Shown one piece after another: positions 46,114 to 54,997 of a stretch of DNA of 64,000 nt. Each line of letters starts with the position of its first letter. Position 1 is the first letter of the stretch. The translations under genes and the position numbers were made by a program. The stretch comes from an uncultured Saprospiraceae bacterium (lineage in GTDB: Bacteria; Bacteroidota; Bacteroidia; Chitinophagales; Saprospiraceae), in contig CALFWO010000070.1 in NCBI GenBank assembly GCA_937928045.1, forward strand, positions 1 to 64,000. The letters run 5' to 3'. The notes beneath the pieces were generated by a model. That model was not told where the DNA came from, ran no database searches, and was given only the letters and a program-made list of their open reading frames with translations.

Positions 46114-47232
46114 TTACTTTACAATTTTAAATATGCCTTCATACTCAATGGAAATATAAATAAATCCATCGGGAGCTTGGAATACATCTCGGACCCTTCC
46201 TTTTTTATCAAAAAGTCGTTCTTGAGTCACTACCTTTGCTCCATCCATATCACAACGGTTTAAATACATAAATTTTAAAGATCCTATCAAAATATCTCCC
46301 TTCCAATCAGGATAATAATCTGAGGTCACGTAGTCCATACCGCAAGGTGCAATACTAGGGACCCAGTATAAAAGCGGATCTTGCATCCCTTCTTTTTTAG
46401 TAATGTCAGTGAACTTTGTGCCATTGTAATTGATTCCATAGCTAATGACTGGCCAGCCATTATTTTCTCCAGCTCTGATTATGTTCATTTCATCGCCTCC
46501 TCTTGGTCCGTGTTCAGAATCCCAAATTTGATCAACAGCTGGATTGTAAATTAAACCTTGGGGGTTTCTATGGCCATAGGAATAAATCGCTTTCTTCGCA
46601 TTTGGGGTATTGTAAAATGGATTGTCTTTCGGTATGCTTCCATCTTTGTTGATTCGGTAAATTTTTCCACCGTCGCGGGTAATGTCTTGAGGATTTTCAT
46701 CTCTATTTCCGCGATCACCTATTGAGAAATATAAGTAGTCAGATTTGTCAAATGCGATTCTTCCTCCAAAGTGATAGGGCTTATCTGTTTCCGGATACCC
46801 TTTGTATAGTGATTCTAAATCAATCAATTTATTATCAACTAGTTTGGTCCTGAAGATTTCAGTGTTCCCTGTTTTACCTTCATCACTTGAAGTGGCTATT
46901 GCTATATATAACCAGCCATTATTTTTATAATCAGGATCTAAAACAACATCAAAAAGCCCACCTTGACCATTAGTAAATACATTCTTAAAGTTATGAACAG
47001 TTGTTTTTACGCCAGATTGAAAGCGAATTAGCTGGCCTCCTTTTTCGGAGTAAAGTAAGGAACCATCAGGAAGTTGCGAAATACTCCAAGGAATATCCAC
47101 TTCGTCAACAACTAATTCTAGCTTGTATGTACTTTTTTCACTGACCGCTACCGGATTATCGGGCTGCGCCTTTGAGCAATTTTGCAAAGCTAAAGCGAAT
47201 AATAGGAATATTGGCCAAATGGAACTGTACAT
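46114..47232 (-). CDS. PQQ-dependent sugar dehydrogenase family lipoprotein (glucose/sorbosone dehydrogenase fold)
   Basis: A 372-residue six-bladed beta-propeller. ATG 47232 is preferred to 47271 because it gives a lipoprotein signal (MYSSIWPIFLLFALALQNC). Family motifs include SIGDRGNRDENPQD, SYGHRNPQGL and DSEHGPRGGDEMNII, close to Asd/YliI. It should oxidise an aldose at the periplasmic face using PQQ. PQQ synthesis genes are not in the window, so the cofactor may be scavenged. It is the downstream partner, 61 nt after the SPOR-like gene, and may be co-transcribed with it. Confidence 0.9.
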   Translation of the reverse strand: MYSSIWPIFLLFALALQNCSKAQPDNPVAVSEKSTYKLELVVDEVDIPWSISQLPDGSLLYSEKGGQLIRFQSGVKTTVHNFKNVFTNGQGGLFDVVLDPDYKNNGWLYIAIATSSDEGKTGNTEIFRTKLVDNKLIDLESLYKGYPETDKPYHFGGRIAFDKSDYLYFSIGDRGNRDENPQDITRDGGKIYRINKDGSIPKDNPFYNTPNAKKAIYSYGHRNPQGLIYNPAVDQIWDSEHGPRGGDEMNIIRAGENNGWPVISYGINYNGTKFTDITKKEGMQDPLLYWVPSIAPCGMDYVTSDYYPDWKGDILIGSLKFMYLNRCDMDGAKVVTQERLFDKKGRVRDVFQAPDGFIYISIEYEGIFKIVK

Positions 47233-47293
47233 CTTTTTTTCGTAAAGATAAAAAAGAGTAGGTAAGATCAATTACAATAAGGTCGATACGGAA

Positions 47294-48031
47294 TTACTGT
47301 TTTTTCAGAATTATTGCATCAGCAGCATATCGTTCTCTAATGTCCAATAACGTATTGGTTAATTTGTCTAAGTCACAAACTTCATAAATTCCAATTCGCT
47401 CTAAGTCCTTGAAAGGCGTTTGAAAGGTTTTGAAACCGTCAGATTCTAATTGCTTTAATAGTTTTTTCTTATTGCTATTATTTCGAAAAGCTCCTATCAG
47501 AATAATGCATTTCTTTTGAGAATTTTCAGATTTAATAGTTGACGCGATAGGTGGAGCTTCTTTTGTTTTCGGAGCTTTTTTGATAGTCTCTTTTGGAGTA
47601 GAACCAAAAGCATTTTTTTCCAAAAGTGCATTACTTTTTTCAGCTTCAATAATTTTTGTTTCTGTCCTAGGAGCTATTTCAGGCTCGGGTTTTTCTATAA
47701 CGATTTCATTAACCGCACCATATGAAATGTTCTTTTCAACTTCTGAAACCTCAACAGTCGTATCAATCGGTGTGTAAATTTCTTCGGTTGGTCTATCTAT
47801 ATTTCTTTTGCGACTATAAGTTTCTGTTGTTTCATTGATTGATTTGTCAATGACATATTTTTCTTCTTCAATAATCAAGTGATCGACTTCACTGTTATCA
47901 ACAGCTATTTCAAATTGATTTCGTTCTGATTGAAAAGCATAAAAACAAATGAAAACACCTGCAATGAGAATTGTTGCGATGGCAATAGAGAAGTCTATTT
48001 TTTCTTTAGGAGAGTTTAAGTCGTTCAACAT
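47294..48031 (-). CDS. Single-pass membrane protein with SPOR-like C-terminal domain
   Basis: A 245-residue protein. Residues ~15-33 form one transmembrane helix (IAIATILIAGVFICFYAF). A long charged, Glu/Lys/Pro-rich linker follows, then residues ~170-245 (KKCIILIGAFRNNSNKKKLLKQL...GIYEVCDL) resemble a SPOR fold with the GAFRN pattern. Such proteins bind denuded peptidoglycan at the septum. The similarity is modest, so the domain call is tentative. It lies between a strong terminator and the sugar dehydrogenase gene. Confidence 0.6.
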   Translation of the reverse strand: MLNDLNSPKEKIDFSIAIATILIAGVFICFYAFQSERNQFEIAVDNSEVDHLIIEEEKYVIDKSINETTETYSRKRNIDRPTEEIYTPIDTTVEVSEVEKNISYGAVNEIVIEKPEPEIAPRTETKIIEAEKSNALLEKNAFGSTPKETIKKAPKTKEAPPIASTIKSENSQKKCIILIGAFRNNSNKKKLLKQLESDGFKTFQTPFKDLERIGIYEVCDLDKLTNTLLDIRERYAADAIILKKQ

Positions 48032-48053
48032 AATGAACTGTGAAGTTTAGGGT

Positions 48054-48091
48054 AAAAAATGGAAGACTTCTTAAGGAGTAAGAAGCCTTCC
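48054..48091 (-). terminator. Rho-independent terminator after the mechanosensitive channel gene
   Basis: On the minus strand GGAAGGCTTCTTA-CTCCT-TAAGAAGTCTTCC (13-bp stem with one G-T wobble) is followed by ATTTTTTA. It lies 15 nt past the stop of 48106-49281 and before the SPOR-like gene, so the two genes are separate units. Confidence 0.9.
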
Positions 48092-48105
48092 CAAATTTAT
48101 TGTGT

Positions 48106-49281
48106 TTATTTTCTTAGATTATCAAAGAATCTTTGCATTTCTTTTCCTGCTGCTTCTCTTCCTCCTAAGCCAAAGGATAATGCGAACGCGACTGCAACTG
48201 CGCCAAGTGTCAAACCGAAAGCAAGGTTTACAATACTTGCTGCGATTCCCATTGTGTGCAATGCAAAGGATAAGAAAATTCCAAGTACAGCAAATCTCAC
48301 TACAGGCGTTAAGTTTTTGTTCGATCCGTTACTCATGGCTTTGACAGCAAGGTTAGAAATGAATACACCAGCCATTAAAATGATAAGGCCAAAGAATACT
48401 TTTCCAGCGATTGCCATTACACTAGTCATGATTACTTCTACTTGACCCAAGTTTAGTTTTTCTGCTGCTGCAATAATTCCGGTGAACATGATGAAGAACA
48501 TGATCACATTTCCAATTAAGGTTGATAATTTGGTATTTCCTAAAATTGATCCTAGTCCTAAGTTCTGAGCCATTTCATTTACACCAAGATTGCTTAGCAA
48601 TTCAGTTACAAAGTTGACAATAAATTTTCCAACGATGTAGAAAACAGCGAGTAGGATACATGCCGCAATAATCATTGGAACCGCGTCCAGTAAAGATGCA
48701 AGCATTTCAGAGGCTGGCCCAGAAATAGCTTCCATTTTCAAAGTATCCAAAGCAACTATTAAAATAGGAATGAATATGATGATGAATACGACTTGCTTTA
48801 ATATTTTTGAAAGACTTAATGAGCCAGAATTAAAACCAATTTTTTCTCCATAACCTTCCAAAGTCTCTGAAAGAAATCCAGTAGCTTCTGAAACGATAGA
48901 AGCGATCATATAACCGACGAATCCAATGACTCCAGCGCCAATTACATTAGGTAGATAACCCATAAATTTTGCCAACATGGCTTCTAATGGCGCTGTGACA
49001 CCATCGACTCCAAGAAGATTTAATGCAATAATTAAAGCATAAATTACTATTAGGTAATAAGCCAGTTTAGCTACGAAAGCGTCTATGCGGACTGGGGAGT
49101 GAATTTTTTGTGCGATTTTTTCATCGATTGAAGTTTTCCCTAATAGTTTTCTTACCAACTTCTTAACCATGTTTGCAATAAAAAAGCCAATGAAGATGAC
49201 TAAGACTGCTCCTAAAATAGCAGGCAGTACGTTTCCAAATCGTGTACTTAAAGCGGACATTAAATTTTCTAAGATTTCCAT
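48106..49281 (-). CDS. Mechanosensitive ion channel, CmpX/conserved-TM-helix type
   Basis: A 391-residue inner-membrane protein with about 8-9 hydrophobic helices. Repeated conserved-TM-helix segments (LPAILGAVLVIFIGFFIANMV, LPNVIGAGVIGFVGYMIASIV, FFGLIILMAGVFISNLAVKAM as separate stretches) match the PF05552-type, CmpX-like relatives of MscS. The C-terminus has a Gly/Ala pore-like helix (TLGAVAVAFALSFGLGG) but no large MscS beta domain. It likely releases solutes under osmotic stress. The 5' leader carries a perfect hairpin at 49310-49331. Confidence 0.85.
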   Translation of the reverse strand: MEILENLMSALSTRFGNVLPAILGAVLVIFIGFFIANMVKKLVRKLLGKTSIDEKIAQKIHSPVRIDAFVAKLAYYLIVIYALIIALNLLGVDGVTAPLEAMLAKFMGYLPNVIGAGVIGFVGYMIASIVSEATGFLSETLEGYGEKIGFNSGSLSLSKILKQVVFIIIFIPILIVALDTLKMEAISGPASEMLASLLDAVPMIIAACILLAVFYIVGKFIVNFVTELLSNLGVNEMAQNLGLGSILGNTKLSTLIGNVIMFFIMFTGIIAAAEKLNLGQVEVIMTSVMAIAGKVFFGLIILMAGVFISNLAVKAMSNGSNKNLTPVVRFAVLGIFLSFALHTMGIAASIVNLAFGLTLGAVAVAFALSFGLGGREAAGKEMQRFFDNLRK

Positions 49282-49309
49282 GTTTGTTTTTGTTTTTGTA
49301 TTTAATTTA

Positions 49310-49331
49310 GCCTTAAGATGGGTCTTAAGGC
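49310..49331 (-). other. Perfect hairpin in the leader of the channel gene
   Basis: GCCTTAAGA-TGGG-TCTTAAGGC is a perfect 9-bp stem with a 4-nt loop, 28 nt before the ATG of the mechanosensitive channel. There is no T-run after it in the direction of the gene, so it is unlikely to terminate; an operator or an mRNA-leader structure is more likely. Confidence 0.5.
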
Positions 49332-49483
49332 AAAGGGGTAAAATATGTATAAAGAAATTTGTTCGTGGTATCCTTTGGACTGCCTTCTTTGGTATAAGTC
49401 ACACTTTTTTTAACAAAAATTTAAGAAAGTTCTGTGTTTAATGAATTAGTTGGTTCGCCAATTTTCAAGGTTCATTTTAAATC

Positions 49484-49518
49484 AAAAAAGGAGTGGTAAT
49501 AACTTACCACTCCTTTTT
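49484..49518. terminator. Rho-independent terminator after the SulP gene
   Basis: AAAAAGGAGTGGTAA-TAAC-TTACCACTCCTTTTT is a perfect 15-bp stem with 4-nt loop and T-run in both directions, 27 nt past the SulP stop codon (minus strand). Confidence 0.92.
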
Positions 49519-49544
49519 AAGGTCCACCATTCAAAATCTATTGA

Positions 49545-51407
49545 TTAAAACTTGTCTTCGACATTTTCCTTTATCCAAGCAATAGCCTCGGGGTAACCTT
49601 CGAAAATCAAATTGTTTGGTATTTGATTTGGAATAACTTCAAAGCTTTCCATTAAATACTTAGGTTGTGGTTTTAATCCAACCGTAATCGTCCTGATGTT
49701 ATTCAATGCCAGATTTCTAAGTACTTCTTCTAAGGCAAGCAATCCTGATTTGTCCATATATGGTACCTTGTCCATCTTCAACATAATAATCGAGGCTCTA
49801 TTTGGTATCTGCAATGCCAGTTTCTGGAATTCTGAGGTAGCTCCAAAAAAGAGTGGACCAGTAATTTCTTTGATAAAAACTTCCTCTTTGAATTCGCTTG
49901 GTAGCACCTCACTGCTATTCTCTTCAAGATCTAAGATTAACGGCACTAGCGTAGATTCTTCGCCTGTGATATCAGCCATTTTTTTCATAAACATTAAACT
50001 TGAAATCACCAATCCAATGGCAACTGCAAAAATCAAATCCCAAAAGACGGTCAGTATCAATACCAATATCAAAACAACGGCATCAGTTCGAGGCATAGTT
50101 CTTAGCGCACGTAAACCTTTGTAGTCCATTACTCCAATTCCGACAGTTATTAAAATACCAGCAAGTACAGCTTTTGGAATTTGCTCTGCAAAAGGCCCTA
50201 GAACTAAAAGAATGACCAAAAGCAAACTGGCCGCGATCATTCCTGAAAGCTTTGTTTTACCTCCAGAGTCAATGTTAACTACCGTACGAATTGTGGCTCC
50301 AGCTCCAGGAATACCTCCAAAAACTGACGCGATACTGTTCCCAATTCCTTGACCAATTAATTCTCGATCTGAATTATGCTTGGTCTTAGCCTTTGTCATG
50401 TTGTCCGCGACCACTGATGTCAAGAGTGAATCAATAGCCCCAAGTAGCGCCAATGATATAGCAGTAAAGATGTAAGGTTGAATTGCTGAGAATGAAAATC
50501 CAGTGAACATACTGAGGTACATTTTTGGAAACCCTGATGGAATGGTTCCAATTTGTTTGACTTCCAAGCCTAATGCAATTGCACCTATGCTTACCACTAA
50601 CAGTGCAACCAATGTACTCGGTATTGCCTTGGTAATTCGCTTAAATCCAAAAATGATGAAAATGGTAATCAAGGCTAAAATGAATTCCATCCATTTAATA
50701 TTCTTAAAGGCCTCTGGTGTATACCTTAAGGCACCAATAACTCCCGATGCATCATTTTTTACCAAAGTTTTAGCTTCTAGCATTATATCAGCCTCAGTAA
50801 TGTTACCCGCTCTTTTCACCGTCTCTTTAAAATCTTCGAGGACCAGAAGCCCTTCATTAGCCTCATCCTTTAATATGTTTTCCAGTAATACTTCTTCTGC
50901 CTGCGGCCTAAACTTTTTAAGATTGGCATCATCCTCCGCAGGGACATAGCCAAAAAGAGGCAATAATTGAGTGATTAGAATAATCACCCCAATACCCGTC
51001 ATGAAACCAGAAATTACAGGATAGGGAATGTATTTTATCAGGCTTCCAAGTTTGACAAATCCGAAAATAATTTGGAAAATACCGGCTAGAAAAAAGACCA
51101 TCAAAATGCTCGGCAAGGCGTTTTCTAAGTTGCCTTCATTGGTTTGTAGAATGCCAGCGATTATGAGCATTGATACTGCAGTCATTGGAGCAGTAGGTCC
51201 GGATATTTGAGATGGAGTACCTCCAAAAAGAGAGGCAAAGAAACCAATGAATATGGCACCAAAAAGTCCAGCAGCGGCTCCTAATCCTGACTGTTCCCCA
51301 AAGGCAAGTGCAAGGGGTAGCGCCACAATACCGGCTGTCAAACCTCCAAACAAGTCCCCTTTTATATTTGATAAGAAACCTGAGTTTTCTTCTATTCGAT
51401 TATTCAT
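49545..51407 (-). CDS. SulP-family anion transporter with STAS domain
   Basis: A 620-residue inner-membrane transporter. The N-terminal ~500 residues hold 12 or so helices with family motifs (GGLTAGIVALPLALAFGEQSG, GIGNSIASVFGGIPGAGATIR as two short stretches) and residues ~515-620 a cytoplasmic STAS domain (PLFFGATSEFQ; MLKMDKVPYMDKSGLLAL). Substrate may be sulfate or bicarbonate. Sulfate uptake would suit a genome with several sulfotransferases, but the gene is not linked to assimilation genes. An insert of ~95 residues (FRPQAEEVLL to YTPEAFKN) occupies a loop near residues 160-240. Confidence 0.93.
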   Translation of the reverse strand: MNNRIEENSGFLSNIKGDLFGGLTAGIVALPLALAFGEQSGLGAAAGLFGAIFIGFFASLFGGTPSQISGPTAPMTAVSMLIIAGILQTNEGNLENALPSILMVFFLAGIFQIIFGFVKLGSLIKYIPYPVISGFMTGIGVIILITQLLPLFGYVPAEDDANLKKFRPQAEEVLLENILKDEANEGLLVLEDFKETVKRAGNITEADIMLEAKTLVKNDASGVIGALRYTPEAFKNIKWMEFILALITIFIIFGFKRITKAIPSTLVALLVVSIGAIALGLEVKQIGTIPSGFPKMYLSMFTGFSFSAIQPYIFTAISLALLGAIDSLLTSVVADNMTKAKTKHNSDRELIGQGIGNSIASVFGGIPGAGATIRTVVNIDSGGKTKLSGMIAASLLLVILLVLGPFAEQIPKAVLAGILITVGIGVMDYKGLRALRTMPRTDAVVLILVLILTVFWDLIFAVAIGLVISSLMFMKKMADITGEESTLVPLILDLEENSSEVLPSEFKEEVFIKEITGPLFFGATSEFQKLALQIPNRASIIMLKMDKVPYMDKSGLLALEEVLRNLALNNIRTITVGLKPQPKYLMESFEVIPNQIPNNLIFEGYPEAIAWIKENVEDKF

Positions 51408-51452
51408 CGTTCAACCTTTTCGTTATCCAAATTTTATTTAAAGAAAATATAA

Positions 51453-51471
51453 ATCTTTGGTAGCAAAGATA
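51453..51471 (-). promoter_or_regulatory. -7 element overlapping an inverted repeat upstream of sulP
   Basis: TATCTTTG on the minus strand (51471-51464) fits TAnnTTTG exactly, about 57 nt before the SulP ATG. It overlaps the perfect inverted repeat ATCTTTG-GTAG-CAAAGAT (51453-51470). No good -33 element is seen. Confidence 0.4.
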
Positions 51472-51624
51472 TCTTATCATTCCAAAGTAAGGTTAATTGT
51501 TCGGAACGCTAAAACATTTTGGTCATGATTTATTCTTGTGCAGCAAACCGAGAAGGATTTTTAGTGCCTAGTCTTTTTCAATATGATTTGCTGTATTTTT
51601 TGGAGTCTTAAATATACAGACCAG

Positions 51625-52161
51625 CTATCTTTTAGAGGAAGGCTTAGAATTCTTCCCTGGTTTTCCTCTCCCGCGTTGAGGCTTCAGGATATAACAGTCC
51701 TCCTCAGTGATGGCCGTGAAATGATCTGCCTCTTCGATTAAAATTTTGGCTGTATTTTGAGCTACTGCTGCAATTTCGACCCGAACACCTTCTCCTCTCA
51801 AGTGTCGGACCAATTCAACATAGTCCGAATCTCCGGAAAGGATGATAATGGTATCTACCTTTTGAGCAATTTGAGTAGCTTTTATCGTCAAAGGAATATC
51901 TGCAGACTTATGGCAAGGAACTACAGATCCATGATATTTTGTTAGGAGTCGATCGGCTAGTTTATCAGAAATGCTTTTTCCTTCTCGGAAATATATCAAT
52001 CGATTCAATCCACGTTCATCTAATAATTTGGGAATCAAAAGATCGAAATCTGCCAAAGCATTTTTCTTTCCAACAAGATTTTGAAGACTTAATTCTATGT
52101 TGTTTCCATCAATTAGAACTGCAACGGATTGATTAATATAATATGGTTTTTCTGTAGACAT
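51625..52161 (-). CDS. NYN-domain protein (LabA/PIN-like)
   Basis: A 178-residue protein. ATG 52161 is preferred to 52218 because the NYN fold begins there (SVAVLIDGNNIELSLQN with Asp18). Further acidic sites are in IILSGDSDYVELVRHLRG. NYN domains are PIN-like ribonucleases, so it may process RNA. The C-terminal tail is strongly basic (QRGRGKPGKNSKPSSKR), fitting nucleic-acid binding. A weak stem (51591-51619) follows its stop. No operon partner. Confidence 0.85.
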   Translation of the reverse strand: MSTEKPYYINQSVAVLIDGNNIELSLQNLVGKKNALADFDLLIPKLLDERGLNRLIYFREGKSISDKLADRLLTKYHGSVVPCHKSADIPLTIKATQIAQKVDTIIILSGDSDYVELVRHLRGEGVRVEIAAVAQNTAKILIEEADHFTAITEEDCYILKPQRGRGKPGKNSKPSSKR

Positions 52162-52327
52162 ACAGGTGTTTATTTTTAGGGAAAACATTGATTGTGACCA
52201 ATGCAAGGTGTAAATCACCTCATTCCAAATGATTGTACGTTCGCGTTGTCAATTAGTTTGATCAAATACCTAGACCAACTAACATTGCTATAATAGAGAA
52301 GACTTAAGGAGCACTTGCTAATAATCT

Positions 52328-53431
52328 TTATAGATATTGCCCGCTACCACGCTCGCTCAATTGCTTGGTCAAGGTTTTAATCTCTTGCTCTTTAGATTTT
52401 GGATAAATCATCAGTACATCTTTTTCATCCACAACGATATAGTTGTCAAGATCTCTAATGACGACCAACTTGTCTTTAGGAACTACTACCAAAGAGTTGG
52501 ATACATCTTCAAGGATGACTTGCTCTCCTTGAACAACATTCAAAGCTTCATCTTTTGTGCTTTCTACGTGTAAAGATCCCCAAGTTCCTAAATCACTCCA
52601 GCCAAAGTCTACTGGAATCGTAAATATATTTTCTGCTTTTTCCATTATGGCATAATCCACAGAAATACTTGGAGTAGTTGGATAGAATTCGTCAATGAAT
52701 TCCTGTTCATCGGGAGTATTGTATTTGTTCATTCCCTTGGCTAGAATCTCATGAATAATTGGAGCATTCCGCTCAAAAGCCTTCAATACAGACTTGGCAG
52801 ACCAAACAAATATTCCAGCATTCCAAAGGTATCTTCCGCTTTGCAGAAATTCATTGGCTTTTTCCAACGAAGGTTTTTCAGTGAATTTGATCACTTGGTG
52901 TACACCACCAATATTGTCATTGTCTGGATCTTGAACCTGTTTTTTCTCCTCATACTTAATGTAACCATATCCAGTATCCGGTCTAGAAGGACGAATACCC
53001 AAAGTGCATAATGCATCATTTTGGGCTGTGAAATTCAGTGCAAATTTCATGGCTTCGGTGAAAACATCCGTTCTTAGGATAACCGCATCAGATGGTGCGA
53101 TGATAAAGTTAGCCTTTGGATTTAAAGCTTGTAGTTTGAAGGCTGTGTACGCTACACATGGGCCGGTATTGTTACGAGAGGGCTCACATAAGACTTGATT
53201 GTCGCTCAACTCTGGTAAATGTTCTAAAACTTGAGCTTTGTAAGCCTTGTTGGTGACAATGAAAATATTTTCGGCAGGACATATGTTCAGAAATCGCTCA
53301 AAAGTCAATCTTATCAATGACTTTCCAACTCCCATAATGTCTAAAAACTGTTTTGGTCTGTTTTCTCTTGAAGCTGGCCAGAATCTTGAGCCAATGCCTC
53401 CGGCCATTATTGCGACGTAAGTATTTTTCAT
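52328..53431 (-). CDS. manC: Mannose-1-phosphate guanylyltransferase
   Basis: A 367-residue nucleotidyltransferase that makes GDP-mannose from mannose-1-phosphate and GTP. The N-terminal signature is IMAGGIGSRFWPASRENRPK, and downstream FTEKPSLEKANEFLQ, WNAGIFVWSAKS and DFGWSDLGTWGSL are typical. It has only the pyrophosphorylase domain, no isomerase domain; the separate cupin at 23268 could supply that. It borders the second glycan cluster and probably supplies GDP-mannose or GDP-fucose for it. Confidence 0.94.
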   Translation of the reverse strand: MKNTYVAIMAGGIGSRFWPASRENRPKQFLDIMGVGKSLIRLTFERFLNICPAENIFIVTNKAYKAQVLEHLPELSDNQVLCEPSRNNTGPCVAYTAFKLQALNPKANFIIAPSDAVILRTDVFTEAMKFALNFTAQNDALCTLGIRPSRPDTGYGYIKYEEKKQVQDPDNDNIGGVHQVIKFTEKPSLEKANEFLQSGRYLWNAGIFVWSAKSVLKAFERNAPIIHEILAKGMNKYNTPDEQEFIDEFYPTTPSISVDYAIMEKAENIFTIPVDFGWSDLGTWGSLHVESTKDEALNVVQGEQVILEDVSNSLVVVPKDKLVVIRDLDNYIVVDEKDVLMIYPKSKEQEIKTLTKQLSERGSGQYL

Positions 53432-53563
53432 TAATCAGAACTTTAAATTCCAAATACAACTGGTATTTGTAACCTTGAAAATAGATTTTACAAAGGTGCA
53501 AAAAATTGTTAAAAATGCTGATTGTGTAATTTTATTGCTATTCAAATAAACTAACTTGGATTT

Positions 53564-53737
53564 ATGATTCCTCGATTCCTGCTCTTCGTAGTACTGCCAT
53601 TATCTCTGGTTTATTTGATTTACCATTCATTTAGTAAAGCTGTTCTGAAATGTAGGCGATGCGAAGGTCAGGGCTATTGGAAAGGAGCTAGAGGGGAATC
53701 GAATAGATGCGACGCTTGTGGCGGCAAAGGTTATTGA
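53564..53737 (+). CDS. Small membrane-anchored zinc-finger protein (DnaJ-type CxxCxGxG)
   Basis: A 57-residue ORF. It has an N-terminal hydrophobic helix (FLLFVVLPLSLVYLIY) followed by two DnaJ zinc-finger-like motifs, CRRCEGQGYW and CDACGGKGY, ending in a stop right after the second. Four cysteines in two CxxC pairs could bind one zinc ion. No start-proximal overlap with a neighbour exists, and the 126-nt region before it is otherwise empty. It lies 53 nt upstream of the GT4 gene. Function unknown; the motif content makes it unlikely to be random. Confidence 0.7.
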   Translation: MIPRFLLFVVLPLSLVYLIYHSFSKAVLKCRRCEGQGYWKGARGESNRCDACGGKGY

Positions 53738-53790
53738 TTAGGTGATTGAGAGACGGTTTTTTTACTATAAAAATTGTAATTTGCGGCTCG

Positions 53791-54978
53791 ATGAACACGC
53801 AAGACCGATTGTCAAAAGGTAGGAAAATTGCACTGGTAGCTAATTCCACTTGGAATATCTACAATTTCCGATTAAATCTGATTCAATATCTAGAGGATCA
53901 CAATTGTGAAGTAGTGGTAATCGCGCCGGTGGATGAGTATATTCGATACCTGAATAAAGCTCATAAAATCAAGCATATTCCCTTAAAAGGTCTTAAGAGA
54001 AAAGGGAAGAATCCATTTCACGATATTCGACTTACTCTAAATCTGGCTAGGATCTACCACAAAGAAAAGCCTGATGCTATAATCCATTATACTATTAAGC
54101 CCAATATTTATGGGAATCTGGCTGCCAAATGGTGTAACATTCCAAGTATTTGTGTGGTGACAGGTTTAGGCTATACCTTTTTGCACCAAGGAATTTCGAA
54201 CAAGATTTCTAATTGGTTGTACAAATTATCCTTCAGGTATAGTCAGAAGGTTGCTTTTGAAAATAGCGATGACAAAGATCTTTTCATTGAAATGGACTTA
54301 GCAAGCGCTGAAAAGTGCGCAGTAATAAATGGTTGTGGAATCGATACCAATTTTTTTAAACCCGAAAAGAAGAAGTCTGTCTTTGCAAGAAAGTTCTTAT
54401 TTATTGGAAGGTTGCTTTATGATAAGGGAATTGTCGAATTTGTTCAAGCGGCAAAGGAAGTTAGAGCCATTTATCCAGAGGTCGAATTTCAAGTTTTGGG
54501 AGAGCTAGATGCTGGAAATCCTAGTGCTTTGGACAAAGATCGATTGTTGAAATGGGTGGATAATAAAGTTATCAACTATTTGGGAACCACTCCAGATGTA
54601 CGAACTTATATTCAAAAGGCTGATGTCATTGTGTTGACTTCTTATCGGGAAGGATTGTCCAAGGTTTTAATGGAGGGATTGGCTATGGGCAAGCCTATTA
54701 TTACGACAGATACTCCGGGCTGTAGGCAAACTGTAGATCATGGTAGAAATGGATATTTGGTGCCAGTGAAATCTGTGGACGCTGTTGTTAAAGCTTGTAA
54801 GGATTTGATAAATATGACAGCGATCGATCTAGAGATCATGGGTCAACTTAGCAGAAAGAAAGCAATAGAGGTTTATGACGATTCTTTAGTGGTAAAGAAA
54901 TATGGTGAGATATTGGAGGAAATTGGAATAGGACTAAGCCCATTGCTTAACGAAGTTCCAAAGGTCATTTCGAAGTAG
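53791..54978 (+). CDS. Glycosyltransferase, GT4 (PglA-like)
   Basis: A 395-residue GT-B enzyme. ATG 53791 is chosen over 53746 because the Rossmann start (KIALVANSTWNIYNFRLNLI) follows at a normal distance. Segments VVTGLGYTFLH, FIGRLLYDKGIVEFVQA and SYREGLSKVLMEGLAMGKPI, the last with the E-x7-E motif, are like PglA-type enzymes that act on lipid-linked diNAcBac. It could therefore follow the initiation module of the first cluster; that link is inference. It is 19 nt before the sulfotransferase. Confidence 0.88.
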   Translation: MNTQDRLSKGRKIALVANSTWNIYNFRLNLIQYLEDHNCEVVVIAPVDEYIRYLNKAHKIKHIPLKGLKRKGKNPFHDIRLTLNLARIYHKEKPDAIIHYTIKPNIYGNLAAKWCNIPSICVVTGLGYTFLHQGISNKISNWLYKLSFRYSQKVAFENSDDKDLFIEMDLASAEKCAVINGCGIDTNFFKPEKKKSVFARKFLFIGRLLYDKGIVEFVQAAKEVRAIYPEVEFQVLGELDAGNPSALDKDRLLKWVDNKVINYLGTTPDVRTYIQKADVIVLTSYREGLSKVLMEGLAMGKPIITTDTPGCRQTVDHGRNGYLVPVKSVDAVVKACKDLINMTAIDLEIMGQLSRKKAIEVYDDSLVVKKYGEILEEIGIGLSPLLNEVPKVISK

Positions 54979-54997
54979 AAAAGTTTAATTCGTTTTT

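Noticed and set aside
50503-50949. 148-residue plus-strand ORF opposite the SulP gene
   Set aside because: Antisense shadow of membrane helices; the SulP frame carries the conserved motifs.
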